Made by a program: the position numbers and the translations under genes. The notes under the pieces were generated by a model that was given only the letters and a program-made list of their open reading frames with translations, did not search any database and was not told where the DNA came from. This document shows positions 22,861 to 36,079 of a stretch of DNA of 64,000 nt, piece by piece. The stretch spans positions 8,734,501 through 8,798,500 of the forward strand of contig CAMQGK010000604.1 of NCBI GenBank assembly GCA_947000775.1, read 5' to 3'. Origin of the DNA: Pterois miles (lineage: Eukaryota > Chordata > Actinopteri > Perciformes > Scorpaenidae). The first letter of the stretch is position 1, and each line of letters starts with the position of its first letter.

Positions 22861-23420
22861 AAGCTGCAGTAGGTGTTATTTTTATAAAACAGTTACTACA
22901 TCCTGACAGTAGTACATGAAACAGGTAACCTGAAAAAAAAAAATTCATGTGTCTCTGTGTACTCCGGTGCTCCTAACAGCATCTGCAGGATTTCACAGAC
23001 CAGAGGAAAACAACCAATCAGAGCTGGCCAGCTGACCAGCCGCCGTGAATGAACGCCACAAGTCAATCGTTCACAAACAATGATCAAACTAGGCAGATCA
23101 AATATGAATTAATATTCTATCACTGTAATGCCTATCTCTCTCCTCAAATGTTTTCAGAAACTTCTTGTAGTTACTGTTTAGCTGTAAAATGAGGAAGTTT
23201 GAGACCTGGCAGCCATGTTGAGATCTCTCACGGGAATACCAAGCACTGCTCACATGACCAGAACACAGCCAATAGAAGTGACCTGTGATTGGTCAAAGTC
23301 AAAACCATGAGGAGGAGCATAAGTCTAGTTTTCTCTCAGAACCCTTGAATTTCAATATGCTGAAAGGTTATTATGGGACTTTCCCCAACTTATGCCAGAA
23401 ACTGTTGCCTACTGCAGCTT
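22861..23420. mobile_element. Non-autonomous DNA transposon with AAGCTGCAGTAGG ends
   Basis: AAGCTGCAGTAGGTG at the left and TTGCCTACTGCAGCTT at the right are inverted repeats around a 560-bp element. Its internal blocks (ACAGTAGTACATGA, GCAGGATTTCACAGACCAGA, GTGATTGGTCAAAGTC, TATGCTGAAAGGTTATTATG) are a widely distributed fish repeat. TTTAA lies at the left edge and TTGTAA at the right, compatible with a decayed TTAA target. The 63-codon minus frame inside is not a gene. Confidence 0.88.
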
Positions 23421-24695
23421 GTAACAGCAGAGTAAAAATATTTACAAAAAAATAATACTTTAAATTGATTTTGCTTTGGCTGATTTAATTTTTGGCCACT
23501 TGGGAGCATCACAATAAGATTTAGCAAGTGTTAGCAGCCAGCCGTCTCATCACCATTCATATGTATACAATATTAATTTTTACTAACCTGTTTACTAGAT
23601 CACAAAGCTCTCCATAGATCTATTCTCTTAATTTTACTCTCAATGTGCAAAAGATTGATGCAATTAACTTTAAAATATATGCCACAAAATGTTCTTTCAA
23701 AATGATATTTCTGAAGTCAATAGGTAATCATGTTGTGATCTCAATATTGATCAATATAATCGTTTTTATTATGATTTTAGCCATAATTGAGCAGCATGTA
23801 GAATACACACACGTATATATTACTTTATTTAACATTGATCTATATTTATAAATCATGTGTTATATTTTATCCCTATATTCTAACTTGCATTGTTTTATGT
23901 CTTAGATTGTCATTTTGTTTTTCACTATATATTTAATTAGCTCAAGGTTTTTATTGACGACTGCTTCTGTAATTGCTGTGCATTTGATAATAAATAACTT
24001 GAAACTTGAAACACACCACCAAATCCATGCAAATAAACTAAAACATTCTCTCTGACTCAATTCAGTATTCCTCCATTGATGTTTTCACGCCCTTAAATTA
24101 ATGTTTGGATGCACTTTGGTCCCCATATTAACCTGGCCTGCCCCCCCACTAGCAGCAATATGCACTGCTTCACCGGGGAAGGGATAATTTTACAGTGACA
24201 AATCAATTTCTTCCACTCCCTCTCAGCTCTCTCCTCTATACAGGCACTGGTTTTATAAGAGGGATTTCCTATAATCCACAGATATCTGGATGCCACCTAT
24301 CTTCCCATACTCCTCTCAGTCCTCCAAGCTCCCATGGTGCTCAGCGGTGACCAGAAGATACCTCCACACTCTCCTAATGACGATGAGCTGAGCTAATGAA
24401 TGCTAATCCATGTATTGCTATACCAATCTAAATGCCATTTAATTCACAGTATCTATACAGAGTTGGAAAATGGAATGATGAGTACGGTATATCACCTGTA
24501 AAGCACAGTATAAGCTCATAAAATGTCATGAATTGTTAGATTTAATGAGTTAAAATTACAGCACATGCTTTACTTTTACTGCTTCAAGTTTAACAATATT
24601 TATTAATTCAAAGCTTTCAAGTATGTAATTGTGCTATTTCGACTTTTAGGGGATTTGATATGTCCACTCCTAAACAGCTAGCCAGCCACTGATGC
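23421..24695. other. Non-coding stretch, possible LINE tail
   Basis: This is AT-rich sequence without a recognised gene. At 23990-24015, AATAAATAACTTGAAACTTG followed by AAAC resembles the short tandem tail of a LINE, but no LINE body was identified upstream. Confidence 0.35.
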
Positions 24696-25817
24696 TAGGG
24701 TTGGGCGATATGAGATTGACACGTTTATCGTTGATACTGATTGGCTACGATTTTCACATGTCCATGATAACAGAACGATATTCAGTTATGTTGAATACAG
24801 GGATTCCCCTCGTATATGGCAAGCTTGGCGGGCCTGAGATGACTCCTCGCTAGCGAAAAACATCGGGGAATTATGTATTTTACATGTCCTGAAAGTCAAG
24901 TTCATATGTTTTGTAGGATTTATCCATACATGACTCGGCTCGTCAGCCCATCACAGCAGGGATTTACATCTCCAGTACAACAGTTACCGCTACTTTTAGG
25001 AGCGGCTGTAAAACGCTGATAAAGACATTTCATTTCCTATATTCTTCACAATAAAAGTCCCCCATTAATTTGTCATTTAAAAGCTTTTATTATGAAGCAG
25101 CAAAATCAGGAAATGCTGGGTTTTCATCAGCAGCAACTTAACGCTGACTGAAAACTCACAGACGAAAAGCGAAACAGTCATATAAAGCACAAAATACAAA
25201 CAGTGAAGTCGGAGATTCAGATATCAGATTCAGAAACTACAAAAGGACAGAGACCTGAACACACCTCGTCTTTCTCTCTGGTCTCCTGCACACTTGTTTG
25301 AGTGGGAGAAAGGAGGGGTCGTTGGTGATTCTTTGCTTTTAAACCAAACAAAAAAGGAGAGCCAGAGAGCATGGACAAAGTGAGGTGTAAACTATGTGAT
25401 AAACAAGTCGGGACTAAAGATGGAAACGCCATAAATCTCTGCTCCCATCTTAAAACTCTCCATCCACCATCAACTCCCTTCACAAAGAGCAACCGGACCA
25501 AAACTCCTCCCACGGTGAGTAATCAGCCCTCAATCAAAGGTAACATCATGTCAACAGTGGCGAGACTGTACGAGGACAGTTACTAGTCACCGGCTGATTA
25601 ATCTGAGTAATTGATCCCAGCAAGTCATTGTGTAAAACAGCACTAACTGTCTATACATTGTGACCACTTCAGTATTGTAATGTATGCATCTGCAGTCCAT
25701 AGATATTTATATCAACATGCGGCTCTATACAGCTTTTTTTGAATGATAATATTGTATATCATCTTTTTTCTTAAAGCAATATTGTCAGCAGGGAAATTTC
25801 AATATCACTCAACCCTA
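24696..25817 (+). mobile_element. hAT-like element, family E, with BED zinc-finger remnant
   Basis: The left end TAGGGTTGGGCGATATGAG is inverted at the right end, ATATCACTCAACCCTA. The flanks ACTGATGC and AATGAATC agree at only five of eight positions, a decayed target duplication at best. The element is 1.12 kb, too short for a full hAT transposase (about 600 residues), and carries only an N-terminal piece of one. Confidence 0.82.
25371..25586 (+). pseudogene. BED zinc-finger N-terminus of a hAT transposase, truncated
   Basis: The frame opens with MDKVRCKLCDKQVGTKDG and continues NLCSHLKTLHP. This is a C-x2-C ... H-x4-H arrangement typical of the BED zinc finger that starts many hAT transposases and binds transposon ends. 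The RNase-H-like catalytic domain and the hAT dimerisation region are absent. The frame stops after about 71 residues, before a stop-rich tail. It therefore encodes at most an isolated DNA-binding domain. Its location inside an element with matching hAT ends supports the assignment. Confidence 0.8.
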
Positions 25818-26368
25818 AATGAATCAAAGCTTGAATCAGAACTGCTTGAAACCTCACTCCTGCCACATAAAGGGCTTATTTAGCAGCAGTTCCCCCAGTA
25901 GCTCATAGTAAAGGGTTTCCAGCAAGTTATAACAATGAAAGGAACGCCGCCAAGCCTGAAGTAAAGTGGGGCCCTGCTAACATCAGAAGAAATTATTACA
26001 GCTCTTCACAGAAAATGAACATGGACTGAAACATGCCAGATACTGAAGGAGTTAGCTGACCGTTAATACCACCGTCTAGTACCTAAATGGCTCACAAGAC
26101 GAGATACACCAGGATCTGCCTGACTGAATCGCACACACTTTGCAGTAATTATTTAGAGCAGCATGTTGCAATATTGGAGAAAAAAAAAAATCAGATTTTT
26201 CACAAGCTGAGAAAAGATAAGTAAAACAGCTCCATCAGTCACAGACAAGTGAGACGTAAGTGAGACGAAAAACTGACGAGCCCTTACCACCACCACCAAC
26301 GCTGCTGCTAACCAATTTCCTATAGGACCCGCTGTCAGTATACTTTAGTGGACAGCTACTATGCCACC

Positions 26369-26421
<53 letters not shown>

Positions 26422-27341
26422 CACATATATATATACACACTACAGTGTAATATAGTTTTATACACGGTTACAGCGGTCTCCGATATAACAATGACAAATT
26501 ATAAATAACCCATTTAGAAATACTGGACATCAAACTGCATTTATAATGCTAGTCAGAATGGCATGCTTAACTATATTATATTACACGCTTGTTAATCTTT
26601 GTTTTGTACAGAAAAATCACAACATAATTTTTTTTTTTTTATGTTTTTCAATGACAGTGAGAATAATGATGTAAACATGATAATTCCCTTCAATCTCTCA
26701 GTGGTAATATCAGTCAAAGTAATCACAAATAGATATATAATTATTATAGCTTGTGGCTAACACTGTAATGTATATGAGGTAGCTTTAGGAGTACATGGAG
26801 CTGCGCTGTGCCTGCGCTGCTGTGGTTTTGATGGCGGCGGGTGTTCGGGCTAAAGCACAGCTGTTAGGAGAACTGTCATCTCGGGGACAATAGAACCATA
26901 AGACTCAAACCAATTCTCTCAGTAAGAGAACAAATCTTGGCCTGTCAGAGAGATGCAGGGAAGAAAACTTCATCCAGCTGACAGCCAGAGTGCTCCTTAA
27001 TGGCTCTGTCCGGGCTGAAGAGGGCAGAATAAAAATACAAGGGCTGTTCTATTGTTCAGCTTCCTGCTCAGATTGACTCGAGTGTCTGCTTTTAAGGCGC
27101 CGAGCCGCCACGGTGCACCTGCGCCCACAGACCTAAATAACAATCCTCTTCTCACTTTCTCAGGTCTCAGTGATGCAGAACTGTCACATCCCATTGTGAA
27201 ATATAAATGGTCTTTGATATAGTGGTAATTGATGAAAGGCATAACAAAATCAAGAAATTAAACTGATTTTTAAAGATGAATGTTGAGTTAATACAGTGTA
27301 TATCACAGTATATGTAATATACAGTATATTATGTATAGTAT
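25818..27341. other. Non-coding stretch with one microsatellite
   Basis: No gene was recognised. A small GC-richer patch at 26800-26850 contains CGG-rich words but is far too small to call a CpG island. Confidence 0.4.
26369..26440. repeat. Compound (CA)n(TA)n microsatellite
   Basis: A CA tract (about 26376-26400) is followed by TA tracts with CACA interruptions. The 76-codon minus frame across it is an artefact. Confidence 0.97.
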
Positions 27342-27690
27342 GGGGGCGGCAGTAGTTCAGTCTGTAGGGAGTTGGCTTGGGAACCGGAGGGTCACCGGTT
27401 CAAGTCCCGCCATGGACCAAGAACTGAGTGTGAACTGGTAGCTGGAGAGGTGCCAGTTTACCTCTTGGGCACTGCCGAGGTGCCCCTGAGCAAGGCACCA
27501 AACCCCCAACTGCTCGGGGCGCTTGCCAGGAGCAGCCCCGTCACTCTGACATCTCTCCATTGTTGCATGTTTGTGCATGTGTGTGTTCGGGTCTGCATGT
27601 ACCATGTATAAGTTAACAGCAGAGTGAAAAAATTGAATTTCCCCTCGTGGGACTAATAAAGGACTATCTTCTTCTTATTATTACTATTAA
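27342..27690 (+). mobile_element. tRNA-derived SINE, full length
   Basis: The head carries AGTAGTTCAGTCTGTAGGG and, at 27397-27407, GGTTCAAGTCC, which matches the RNA polymerase III B box. A body follows, with CTCTTGGGCACTGCCGAGG and GAGCAAGGCACC. The element ends in a LINE-like 3' tail, TTGAATTTCCCC then GGGACTAATAAAGG, and a CTT/TTA-rich repeat. Head, body and tail are in the order expected for a SINE moved by a partner LINE. The frames on both strands in this region belong to the SINE. Confidence 0.85.
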
Positions 27691-27878
27691 TAATAGAATG
27701 TTAACGCCATCCTGTCCTCTCAATACAATATATACCATATGGTTATTTGAGCTAATTCTTGCAAGCAGACACATAATTATATTAACAGAATTATATTTGA
27801 ATTGTTGTCACATTATACCAACTCTCATTATTGAACAATGGCTCAAGGTTGGTTCACATCCACTGATCTGCTGAATGA

Positions 27879-27925
27879 ACAAAAATATATATAGTTATTA
27901 TAATATATATAGTTATTATAATATT
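27879..27925. repeat. Short AT-rich tandem repeat
   Basis: About two copies of ATATATATAGTTATTATA, immediately before a family A fragment. Confidence 0.8.
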
Positions 27926-27929
27926 ATAT

Positions 27930-28310
27930 GATTGTCCAGCAGTTAATTGTGATTAATCGCACATGTTTTTTCTGTTCAAAATGTACCTTAAAGGGAGATT
28001 TGTCACGTATTTAATACTCTTATCAGCATGCAGGTGGACAAATATGCTGCTTTATGTAAATGTATGTATATATTATGAAAAAACAATGAACACAAAACAA
28101 TGACAGATATTGTCCAGAAACTCTCACAGGTACTGCATTTAGCATAAAATATATGATCCAATCATAACCTGTTAAACTGCAGCCCTACAGGCAACAACAG
28201 CTGTCAGTGTGCTGACTTGATATGACTCGATCCAAACTGACTGTGATTATCAAAGTAGGCATGTCTGTAAAGGGGAGACTGGTGGGTACCCACAGAACCC
28301 ATTTTCAGGC
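27930..28310 (-). mobile_element. Family A hAT-like element, truncated
   Basis: The blocks GTGATTAATCGCACATG, CTTAAAGGGAGATTTGTCA, GTGGACAAATATGCTGC, GACAGATATTGTCCAG, AACAGCTGTCAGTGTGC and GGGGAGACTGGTGGGTACC occur in family order. The copy breaks off after CAGAACCCATTTTCA near 28305, so the second terminus is missing. Confidence 0.9.
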
Positions 28311-30524
28311 AAAATAATTTAACGTTAATCTCAATGCTTTGCCGCAGCAAATCCTACTGCTAATGGACTTAAGGGACCATAGAAGCAGTTGGGTTTTGGC
28401 TGAAAACGCCAAGGGACTAAAAGCTATTGGAACCTGAAGGAAACTATTTCGCTAACTTCCGCTTCAAATTTGTGCATGATTGATGACCACATCATCTAAC
28501 AATGAGAGCTTTAACCCCATTGATCCCAAAAAAATGCCTCAATTCCTTCATGAAGCTGCGAGAGTAATGAAAATGTCACATTTCGACAGCACATTCAAAT
28601 CTCCAAGATGACTTTCCACCACACCTTGTTTTCATTGCCACCTGAAGAATGGTGATGGAGGAGGTTGAGAAAAGGGCAGGATTGGTTTAAATCCACACAA
28701 AACTGCAAACTTATAGTGGGTGGAAAACTAAATGGTTTTTAAATGGCTGGGTTAAAGTATATCAAAACAGGACAATGTCAAGAGCATGTCAAAACAGCTG
28801 AAAAGGAAGGTCAGACACTTAATCAAGTGAAACCACTGACATTTTCATGACATACCCTAATTTGCAAAGGAAATATGGTCCTATGCCGTCTCACCTAAAA
28901 TTTCACACTAACCATCCAAAGAAAACAAAGGGATAAGATTGAAACCCCAGAGAGAGTAACACCATATATGTAAAACGCCATTCCAGGAAAGAATAAGCTC
29001 ATTGAAAGCCAGAACAAGGAACACTGAAAACATGTCAGGAAAAATACATATACCGCCGCACTTCTCCCTCTCCCTCTTCCTGTTAAAACCACTAATAACA
29101 TTTAAGATACTCGGTATGAGACCCACCCGACTCTCCACAAAGAAGGAAGGAAACACTACACCCAAAATGTGTTTGCTTAGACATTTATGTTTGTAGCATA
29201 AGCAGCAACGCTATACACATTGCTTCTGATTTCAACAAAAGTAATGTTCAATACAAAATTACATAAAGTCTATTTAACTTTTACATCTAGTTTGTTAAAC
29301 AAGCAAAAAAAAAAAAACAAATTCAAAACTAATTTGGCACAACGGTCAGTGAAATAATTAGGAATAAGTCATCTCTAATGGGCTCAAGGAGTTTCAAGTT
29401 TGAATAAATAGAAAAATGATTTGCAATCTCTGATTATAACCCACTTACTCTCATGTCTTTTAAAAGACCTCAACTTCTGCAGATACTGTATGTTACATCT
29501 GTGCCTCGCAATATCTGGCGTACTGGTGAATTAACAGTCTTTTTAGTACTAATTAGTTAAGTGAAGATTTTGTGTTCTTTGCTTTATTCAAGCATGAAAT
29601 TAACAATTCGCTAAATTACAGTCCCTTTGCAACTGGTTATGCATGATTTAATGTACTGGATGTGTATTGGCACGAATAACAACCTTAATAAATGGATTGG
29701 GTATCAGCCAGCCATGCAACAGAAAATACTATTTCTTAGTCTCTGTCCTTATTTTGGACTTAGGAGCGAGGTCAGTGATTGTTGAGGAGCAAGCTGCCGT
29801 GTGACAATAACAGTTGTCATGTCCAAGTGTGGTCCATATAAAGCAACAGTAAAAGGATATTGATGTGAACCAACCATGATTTGTAAAATGCACCATTGGT
29901 GCTCACTCCCTGTGAAGCCCCCCCCCCCCACATACAAATTACAAATACAAATTCCCCAATGTGATACAGTCCCCCTGAAGAGTCCTTGTATTTATATCCG
30001 TTGTCAGTGCAGAGCTGGGGAGCCTTGCTGGCTCATAAATCTGGCCATGCTTAGCAAGCACAAATTTCCCCCTCATTAGAGCTCCACACCCTGTGGAGGG
30101 ACCTGAAATACACACCAGTGTCGAATTCATGCCAATCAACCAGTAGAAGTAGGAGGACTCTGCTGGAGGCTTTGACACCTCACACATGTCTAATCTTAGT
30201 TGAATATGTCATCTGAACACATAACTATTTCACAACTGCTGATTCAATGATCTCAGGTTAACACATGGAGACAAAAATAACTACTTGTGAGTGAGTAAAA
30301 TCCCAAATGAGAAGTATATTCTGAAAATGATTCAACAATGAACAACTATCCAGAGGTGGTCTAATGCCTTTCCTCTGGTATTTGTCTATATGCATATAAA
30401 AACAAAAAAAAATGTCCGCAAACTGCCGTTTGAATTTTCTTTCTGGGTTCAAACTGTTGTGGTTCTCTTATTAATGCCTCATTTAAGAAAAACTATGTCT
30501 TATTGAGTGGCAATCATTTCTCTC
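28311..30524. other. Unassigned non-coding stretch
   Basis: No gene or recognised repeat in about 2.2 kb. It contains a short C run (about 29920-29928) and A runs. This is one of the longest repeat-free stretches in the window. Confidence 0.4.
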
Positions 30525-30745
30525 TAGGGCTCTCAAAGTTAACATGATAATGCAAATTCATTTTAATGCCTCTAGTATCTTTAACACATTAATAAAACAT
30601 GAGACTCTAGACAAGCCAGAATGAAGATACCGCCATCATATAAAACTAGAAAACCTAAGGAAACCACGTCATGTCAGCTTGTCGGGGAGAACGTTAAATA
30701 ATGTTCCAACGTTACTAGTATTGGTACTTATGGTTTTAAAACAAG
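30525..30745 (+). mobile_element. Family A hAT-like element, one end
   Basis: The copy starts TAGGGCTCTCAAAGTTAACA and keeps the family order through TATAAAACTAGAAAACCTAA and GTCAGCTTGTCGGGGAG to about 30745. There it changes to unrelated sequence. No matching target duplication is visible. Confidence 0.8.
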
Positions 30746-31557
30746 TACAACCGTTAGCAACGGTGGCTACGTCTCCAGTTTGACCTCGAGCACACAGCTG
30801 ATGGATACGTGGTTTGTTTAATGGCGGAACGTAGCGCTTGCTGTTAGGATACGGTCTCTCTTTACAGCAGCGTTCTGTAACATCATTACGGTTGTTGAAT
30901 TACTCCTCGCTCAGCTTGACCAAATGTTTCATTTTCCATTTATGAAAGTGACGCTGTGTGACTCCGTCACGCCATGCGGTGCATTGACCGGGCGGAGACA
31001 GACAGCCGCGCAAGTCTTTTTCAACCGATGTCGATTTTTTTTTTTTTTTACAGAATCAGGATAGCTGATGACCAATATGTCGACTTTTCTTTGCCGATAT
31101 CTTTGGCTGGTTGGCTTTTTTTCCCTCCCTCTGATAAAATATAACAGCTCAATAATAACAAATGATACACCAAATTTCTTAACTTAAGTAAACATTTATT
31201 GAACAACACTTCTGGTCTGTCTCTCCAATCTGCATTTTGTGTCTGCAGTTTCTCCCAGTTAGGACGTCGTTCTTCTCACGCACTCTTGCAAAGGTTAGTA
31301 GCCCACTGGGCTACTGAGGTCTGCCGGTAGAACGGCAATTTAATTGAAACAAAAGGCAGAGTCGCATGTGTGCTACAGGAACAACACTGGGCTGCCCGCA
31401 GATGTGCTTGTTTGCTAATCGGCTTAATATGCTCAGACATTGGCTGATGCCGATTATAAAAAAAAAAAAAAATCGACCGATTAATCGGCTGGTATCTGTT
31501 TGTTGTTTTTACTATTCAAATATATATTCAAATTTGGAATAATCACTGACAGCCCTA
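30746..31557. mobile_element. Decayed composite of hAT-like sequences
   Basis: The sequence has a GAAAGTGACGCTGTGTGACT block (also seen in weak form near 20842), two A/T runs followed by GACCGATTAATCGGCTGG motifs, and an end ACTGACAGCCCTA at 31557. These features suggest one or more hAT-like non-autonomous elements, but the boundaries and number of elements cannot be fixed by eye. Confidence 0.5.
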
Positions 31558-32759
31558 ATTATAAATCATTTAAGGATTGTGAAAAATTCACAGCATGGTG
31601 ATGTCCATTTTGATTATCACACCCCCTTCTGGCATTATCCTGCACCAGTGCTGCCCTGTGGGTGGATACGCCCCATCTTTGAAGCCCAAACTAGAGCCAC
31701 AGGGAGGTCTGGTATAAAATAGGCTCAATCTGTCTCCCCCTCTCCACCTCCCACACCAAGCCTGAGCCCTTCACTCAAGCTTCACTCTCTTCTCTCAGGG
31801 GAAACATGTATGTCAGAGACAGCAGGTGTGAAGTGAGATTAGAAAGCACAGGAAGAGGAGGAGGGGTGGGAGGATGATAATGGGAAGAGAAGTGAAGAAT
31901 AACACAGGAATAGTGTTGACGGCGCATATGCCCGTGTCTCACTTTGTATGGTATGTTTAAGTTAATTCTGTATGCTTGCACAGCAGCTGTACACATGCAC
32001 TGCTAATAGCCTTTGTTTCTCCTCAGAGAATCAGCCAGTTATGATGGACAGCTTGGTGGCTGGCCCCAGTAGATGAAGAAAGCTCCCAGGCCATCCACTC
32101 CTCAGAGAAGCAATTATCTCCTAGCCTCAGCTCCACACCATGGGCCTGCATGAGAATGAGCCCAAGGCCATGCCTCAATGTCTGGCATTCTCTCTTTGGA
32201 GATGCAGACCACATACACATGCACATACAACGCACAGAGGAGTGATGGATGAACGCCCAGGCTCACTCATACAAAAGGAGGGATAGTAGTGCTGTCCTCC
32301 AATGTTAAAGTTTCTTGAAACTGACCTACTGGAACTGCTAAATGTACGAGAAATGCAGAGTGTCAGCACAGGTTTAAAGCGGGAAGCCTGGGGCTAGAAT
32401 TGAAGCAGCAGAAATTGACAGGTGAGGCCCTTTGGCCAAGAGCAAGACCGGGAAAGCATTTCTACAGCACCCTGAGGGTAAAACGAATGCAAAATCCCTG
32501 GATCAGGTCAGTTTTGACATACAAACTCAGAATGGCATGATAAACACTGTCTGGGTTTAAACTCCTCAGGCTGCAGCAACTCAACAAGCTGATTACCTGT
32601 TATGAACAGCAGCATTAACTCCATTTAATAACACATCAAATGACCATATTCCTGAGGAGAACAGTTTAGATCACTTATAAAATAAATTAACAATAACACT
32701 ATTAACTGGTGGCACAATTCGGGTGGTATAATTGAAAACCTCAATACACAAAAAGTGAG
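31558..32759. other. Unassigned non-coding stretch
   Basis: No gene or repeat was recognised. The frames of up to 73 codons show no motif. Confidence 0.4.
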
Positions 32760-33224
32760 CTAAATCTTGTTTGGCTCGAACAGCAGGCACATATGGCACA
32801 TATAAACAAACACAAAACTACAGTCAATATTAGCCTGTTGGTTTATTTGCTTGCCTAGCCCATCACTTACATTAGTGTTTTGTGTCTGTGCCCAGAACAA
32901 ACAGTATTTCAAGAGAATGCATCTCAACCAGCTGAAGACGCTTGTACTTCCCGCCCATTTCTCCTGAGATAAAACTGCAAACATTTTCACAGCTGCTCTT
33001 TCTATTTCTTCCGACTGACAGTGAACAGTGAAGTTCTCCACCGCCGGGATTCTTCCTATAATATCACTGAGAGCAGGTGTATACGAGGCGTGGGGTATCG
33101 TGGAAAGGTAACCGGTCGACATAATATAATGAGGTGTCCATTTGACTATATCTGCTTGTGAAAAATATTCTGTTATTGCTGTTGCTGCCGAGTATGAGAG
33201 AGCATCAGCAAAAAGAAAATACAT
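32760..33224 (-). other. Unrecognised 154-codon open frame
   Basis: This ATG-to-stop frame is longer than usual for the local AT content. The stretch ending IERAAVKMFAVLSQEKWAGS reads like ordinary soluble protein, but I recognise no domain. There is no signal peptide and no obvious splice structure. The C-terminal third is cysteine- and phenylalanine-rich and looks random. It could be a fragment of a transposon protein, a lineage-specific exon or chance. No neighbour helps to decide. Confidence 0.15.
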
Positions 33225-36079
33225 TTTATATACATTTTTAATTCAATTTTTAATTTGAAAATTCACAATGTCCATTAATCAACGTTCAAATAAATATAAA
33301 TGCACCAGAGTTGGCAGCAGCAGCCCCTTTGCCTGATGTTGTTAAGCATCCTAGAATAACAAAAATAATTTTAAAAAATGAAAAAAAAAATTAAGTTAGG
33401 CTAACAATCATTCTCAGCATGTTTTACTTCTCAATAAATTAGATAGTTCTTACAATCAATCAAGTCTTACCTCAATTAATACTGGATTTGTGAGGCCAAA
33501 ACCAATACTGATATTTAAGTGCCTAAAAAAATGAGAAAATTATTTCGCCAATTTTTTTTTTCCATAAATACATAAACATAATCGTTGGCCGGGAGGTCTT
33601 ATCAGCAGTAACCGCCATATAAGAGCTGTGCAGACCTGCAACCTCACATGCACTAAAAGCATGGATGGCCTGGCTATATTAAAGTGCAGAGGAAGCACTC
33701 TATATCTTTACATTGCAAATAGTTGTTTGATGCTATATTAATGCTTTAACTGACCAAAATACCAAAATAGGAAGTTTTACAGACCAAAACATTGTAACAG
33801 CATAAAATAAGTACGAGTAACTGTGTGCAAAATTTCTTTGCAGCAGCAGCTAAGTCACAACTGCACTACCATAGGTAGTTACTACACTGTGTAAATGAGC
33901 TCTATCTATCACCAAATTTGCATTCAGTGTTTTCCAAAGCTTATGAAGGGGCAATGACTGTGGATACTGACAGTCATGATTCATGGTAGGCCATTTCCTT
34001 TAACACCTGTTTGACTTGCCACTAAACAAACTTCTCCCCAGGGATGAGTAAAGAAAGCCATTTCTATGTTTGTCATGTCAAACTACAAGAGAGCATAGCC
34101 TACAGTACGTATGTAGAATCAGTGATCAGGGAGACCTTGACTGTGCTGGCGAACTGATGGTCACTGAACTTGTTGCACAAAATCTCCGACAGATGCTCTG
34201 AAGCTGCAATAAGAGTGTTTGTTTATGAATCGGCGGTGCTGGTCTTATTCATGCAGGCTACTAGGTGACTTCTAGGAACAGACTGTTGAGCTCAACAAAG
34301 CTCAGCAGCTGCGTGGATCTGTCACAGTGAGTGTAAGGTTAAATAGACATAGTAAAGATAATGGCAAAAATTTGTGACCAACACTGAAACCCAGCTAATA
34401 ATGGAGAGATGGTGTGTCTTTCTTTGTCAAACAAGGAAGCGCCTCAGGCCAGAATGCGCCCAAATTCCTTTCTTTGTTTTTTCAAACCCTTTTCTTTTGG
34501 TCTCCACCAACTTTATTGTTGCTGCTGTGTAGTGTGTAGACATAGCTGACAGAGAGGACACTTAACACACAGATACACACATAGCAACTCCTGCTTCGCT
34601 GTGTGCTCTGCTAATATTTACACTGCCAGGCCAGAGCACTGCCACTATTGAGTTTGGCTATTCAAAATAATGTTTGACTAGTATTAGAACAACAGTGAGG
34701 GAACACTGTCTGGGCAATAAGGCCACTGGCCCTCAGGATTGTGGCCCAGATAGAAAAGGGGAAGATTGAGGGTGTGGACTGATGTCATCATTTCACACTA
34801 GTTAAACATTTAGTGAGTCAGTGGTTTTTGTGTTGTTGGTTTTTCTTTGTTCCACCCTTTTGCATATGTGGAGGTGTGTGGATTGACTAATGTGTGCGGA
34901 TATAGTATCTGACATTTGCTTTGTTTCTTGTTTGTCATGTGCAAGAAAAAACTGTGAAGGCTAAAAAACAAAGACAGAATCATTAGTAAGAGACTTGCAT
35001 GTTAGCCCGGATGTTATTCGGTTAGTCTGTGAATGTAAAGGCTGATAAAAGTTCCACTGTTTGTGAGGTAAACAATTCATCCATTTAAGGGAAAATCACA
35101 TCAAATCAATGATCTAGTTAGGCTCTCCTGACTAAGTCAGGTTTTGTGGACCAACCTGATATGACCTAATGATGAATTGACTTTGTGAACCATTAGCCTG
35201 AGCTTGTGTTAGTTCAGGTTAAGTGTTTACAGTCTTTGATAGCCAACAGGCGGAGGTCACTGTCCATAGGTCTGTCATGATCATCACTAGAACAGGTCAT
35301 AAAAGCTTACAACAGGTTAATCAGTGTCTAATGCTCTAAAGCCAAGCCAGTGTGTCCCTGCAGCATCCATGCTCTAAAACAAAGAAACCAATATCCTCCA
35401 CATACTATATGATGAAAGCTGAGATGGATAAAGAAAAGCTGACTGAAAAATGCAGCTGATATGGACACAGACAAGGAAGGATACGGCGCTGTGTGTTTTT
35501 AATATAGATGTGAGAGCAGCAGCAGTGGGGGTGGGGCAGGACAGGTACACAACAACAGCGACGACAGTGAGCATCTTTCATGGTTAGTACTGCCATCTCC
35601 TGGTGACAGATACTCAGTATTCATAAGTGTTTAACTCATGTATGTCAATAATGACCTTCTGGCTCCTGATGTAATGAAATGGAAGATTAAAACTGAAATT
35701 TGGGTGATTTAACAAATATCTATAGGATTTTGCTTGGGTAAGGACGTGTGTTAAAACATGATTTTAAATCCAAAACGATGCGTACTTCATTAACAGACAC
35801 TCATGTCTGTGTCAGACTATAGTACGTTTCTGTGAAGTTCTGCAAAAATTAAGGATACATTGGGTTTATTTTTTAAATGCTGTACTGGCTGATCATACCT
35901 TCCTTAGTTACTACAAAAAATAGTTGAAACTGACAAATAATTGATGACATTACTTCATCTATTTGTGTGAATTAAGGATGTGCATTCCAAGTAAGAATAC
36001 TATTTGAAAATCACTGGGAATTACTGGATTATTATTTGAAAATTGTTGCACGACCCACAATAAAAAAATACGCAAAAAA
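33225..36079. other. Unassigned non-coding stretch
   Basis: About 2.8 kb with no recognised gene, RNA or repeat. It contains several A/T homopolymer runs only. Confidence 0.45.

Noticed and set aside
26800..26850. CpG island or promoter
   Set aside because: It is only about 50 bp of GC-rich sequence with few CpG and no adjacent gene.
27397..27407. Polymerase III B box as evidence of a tRNA gene
   Set aside because: The surrounding sequence does not fold into a cloverleaf with an acceptor stem, and it continues into a SINE body and LINE-like tail.
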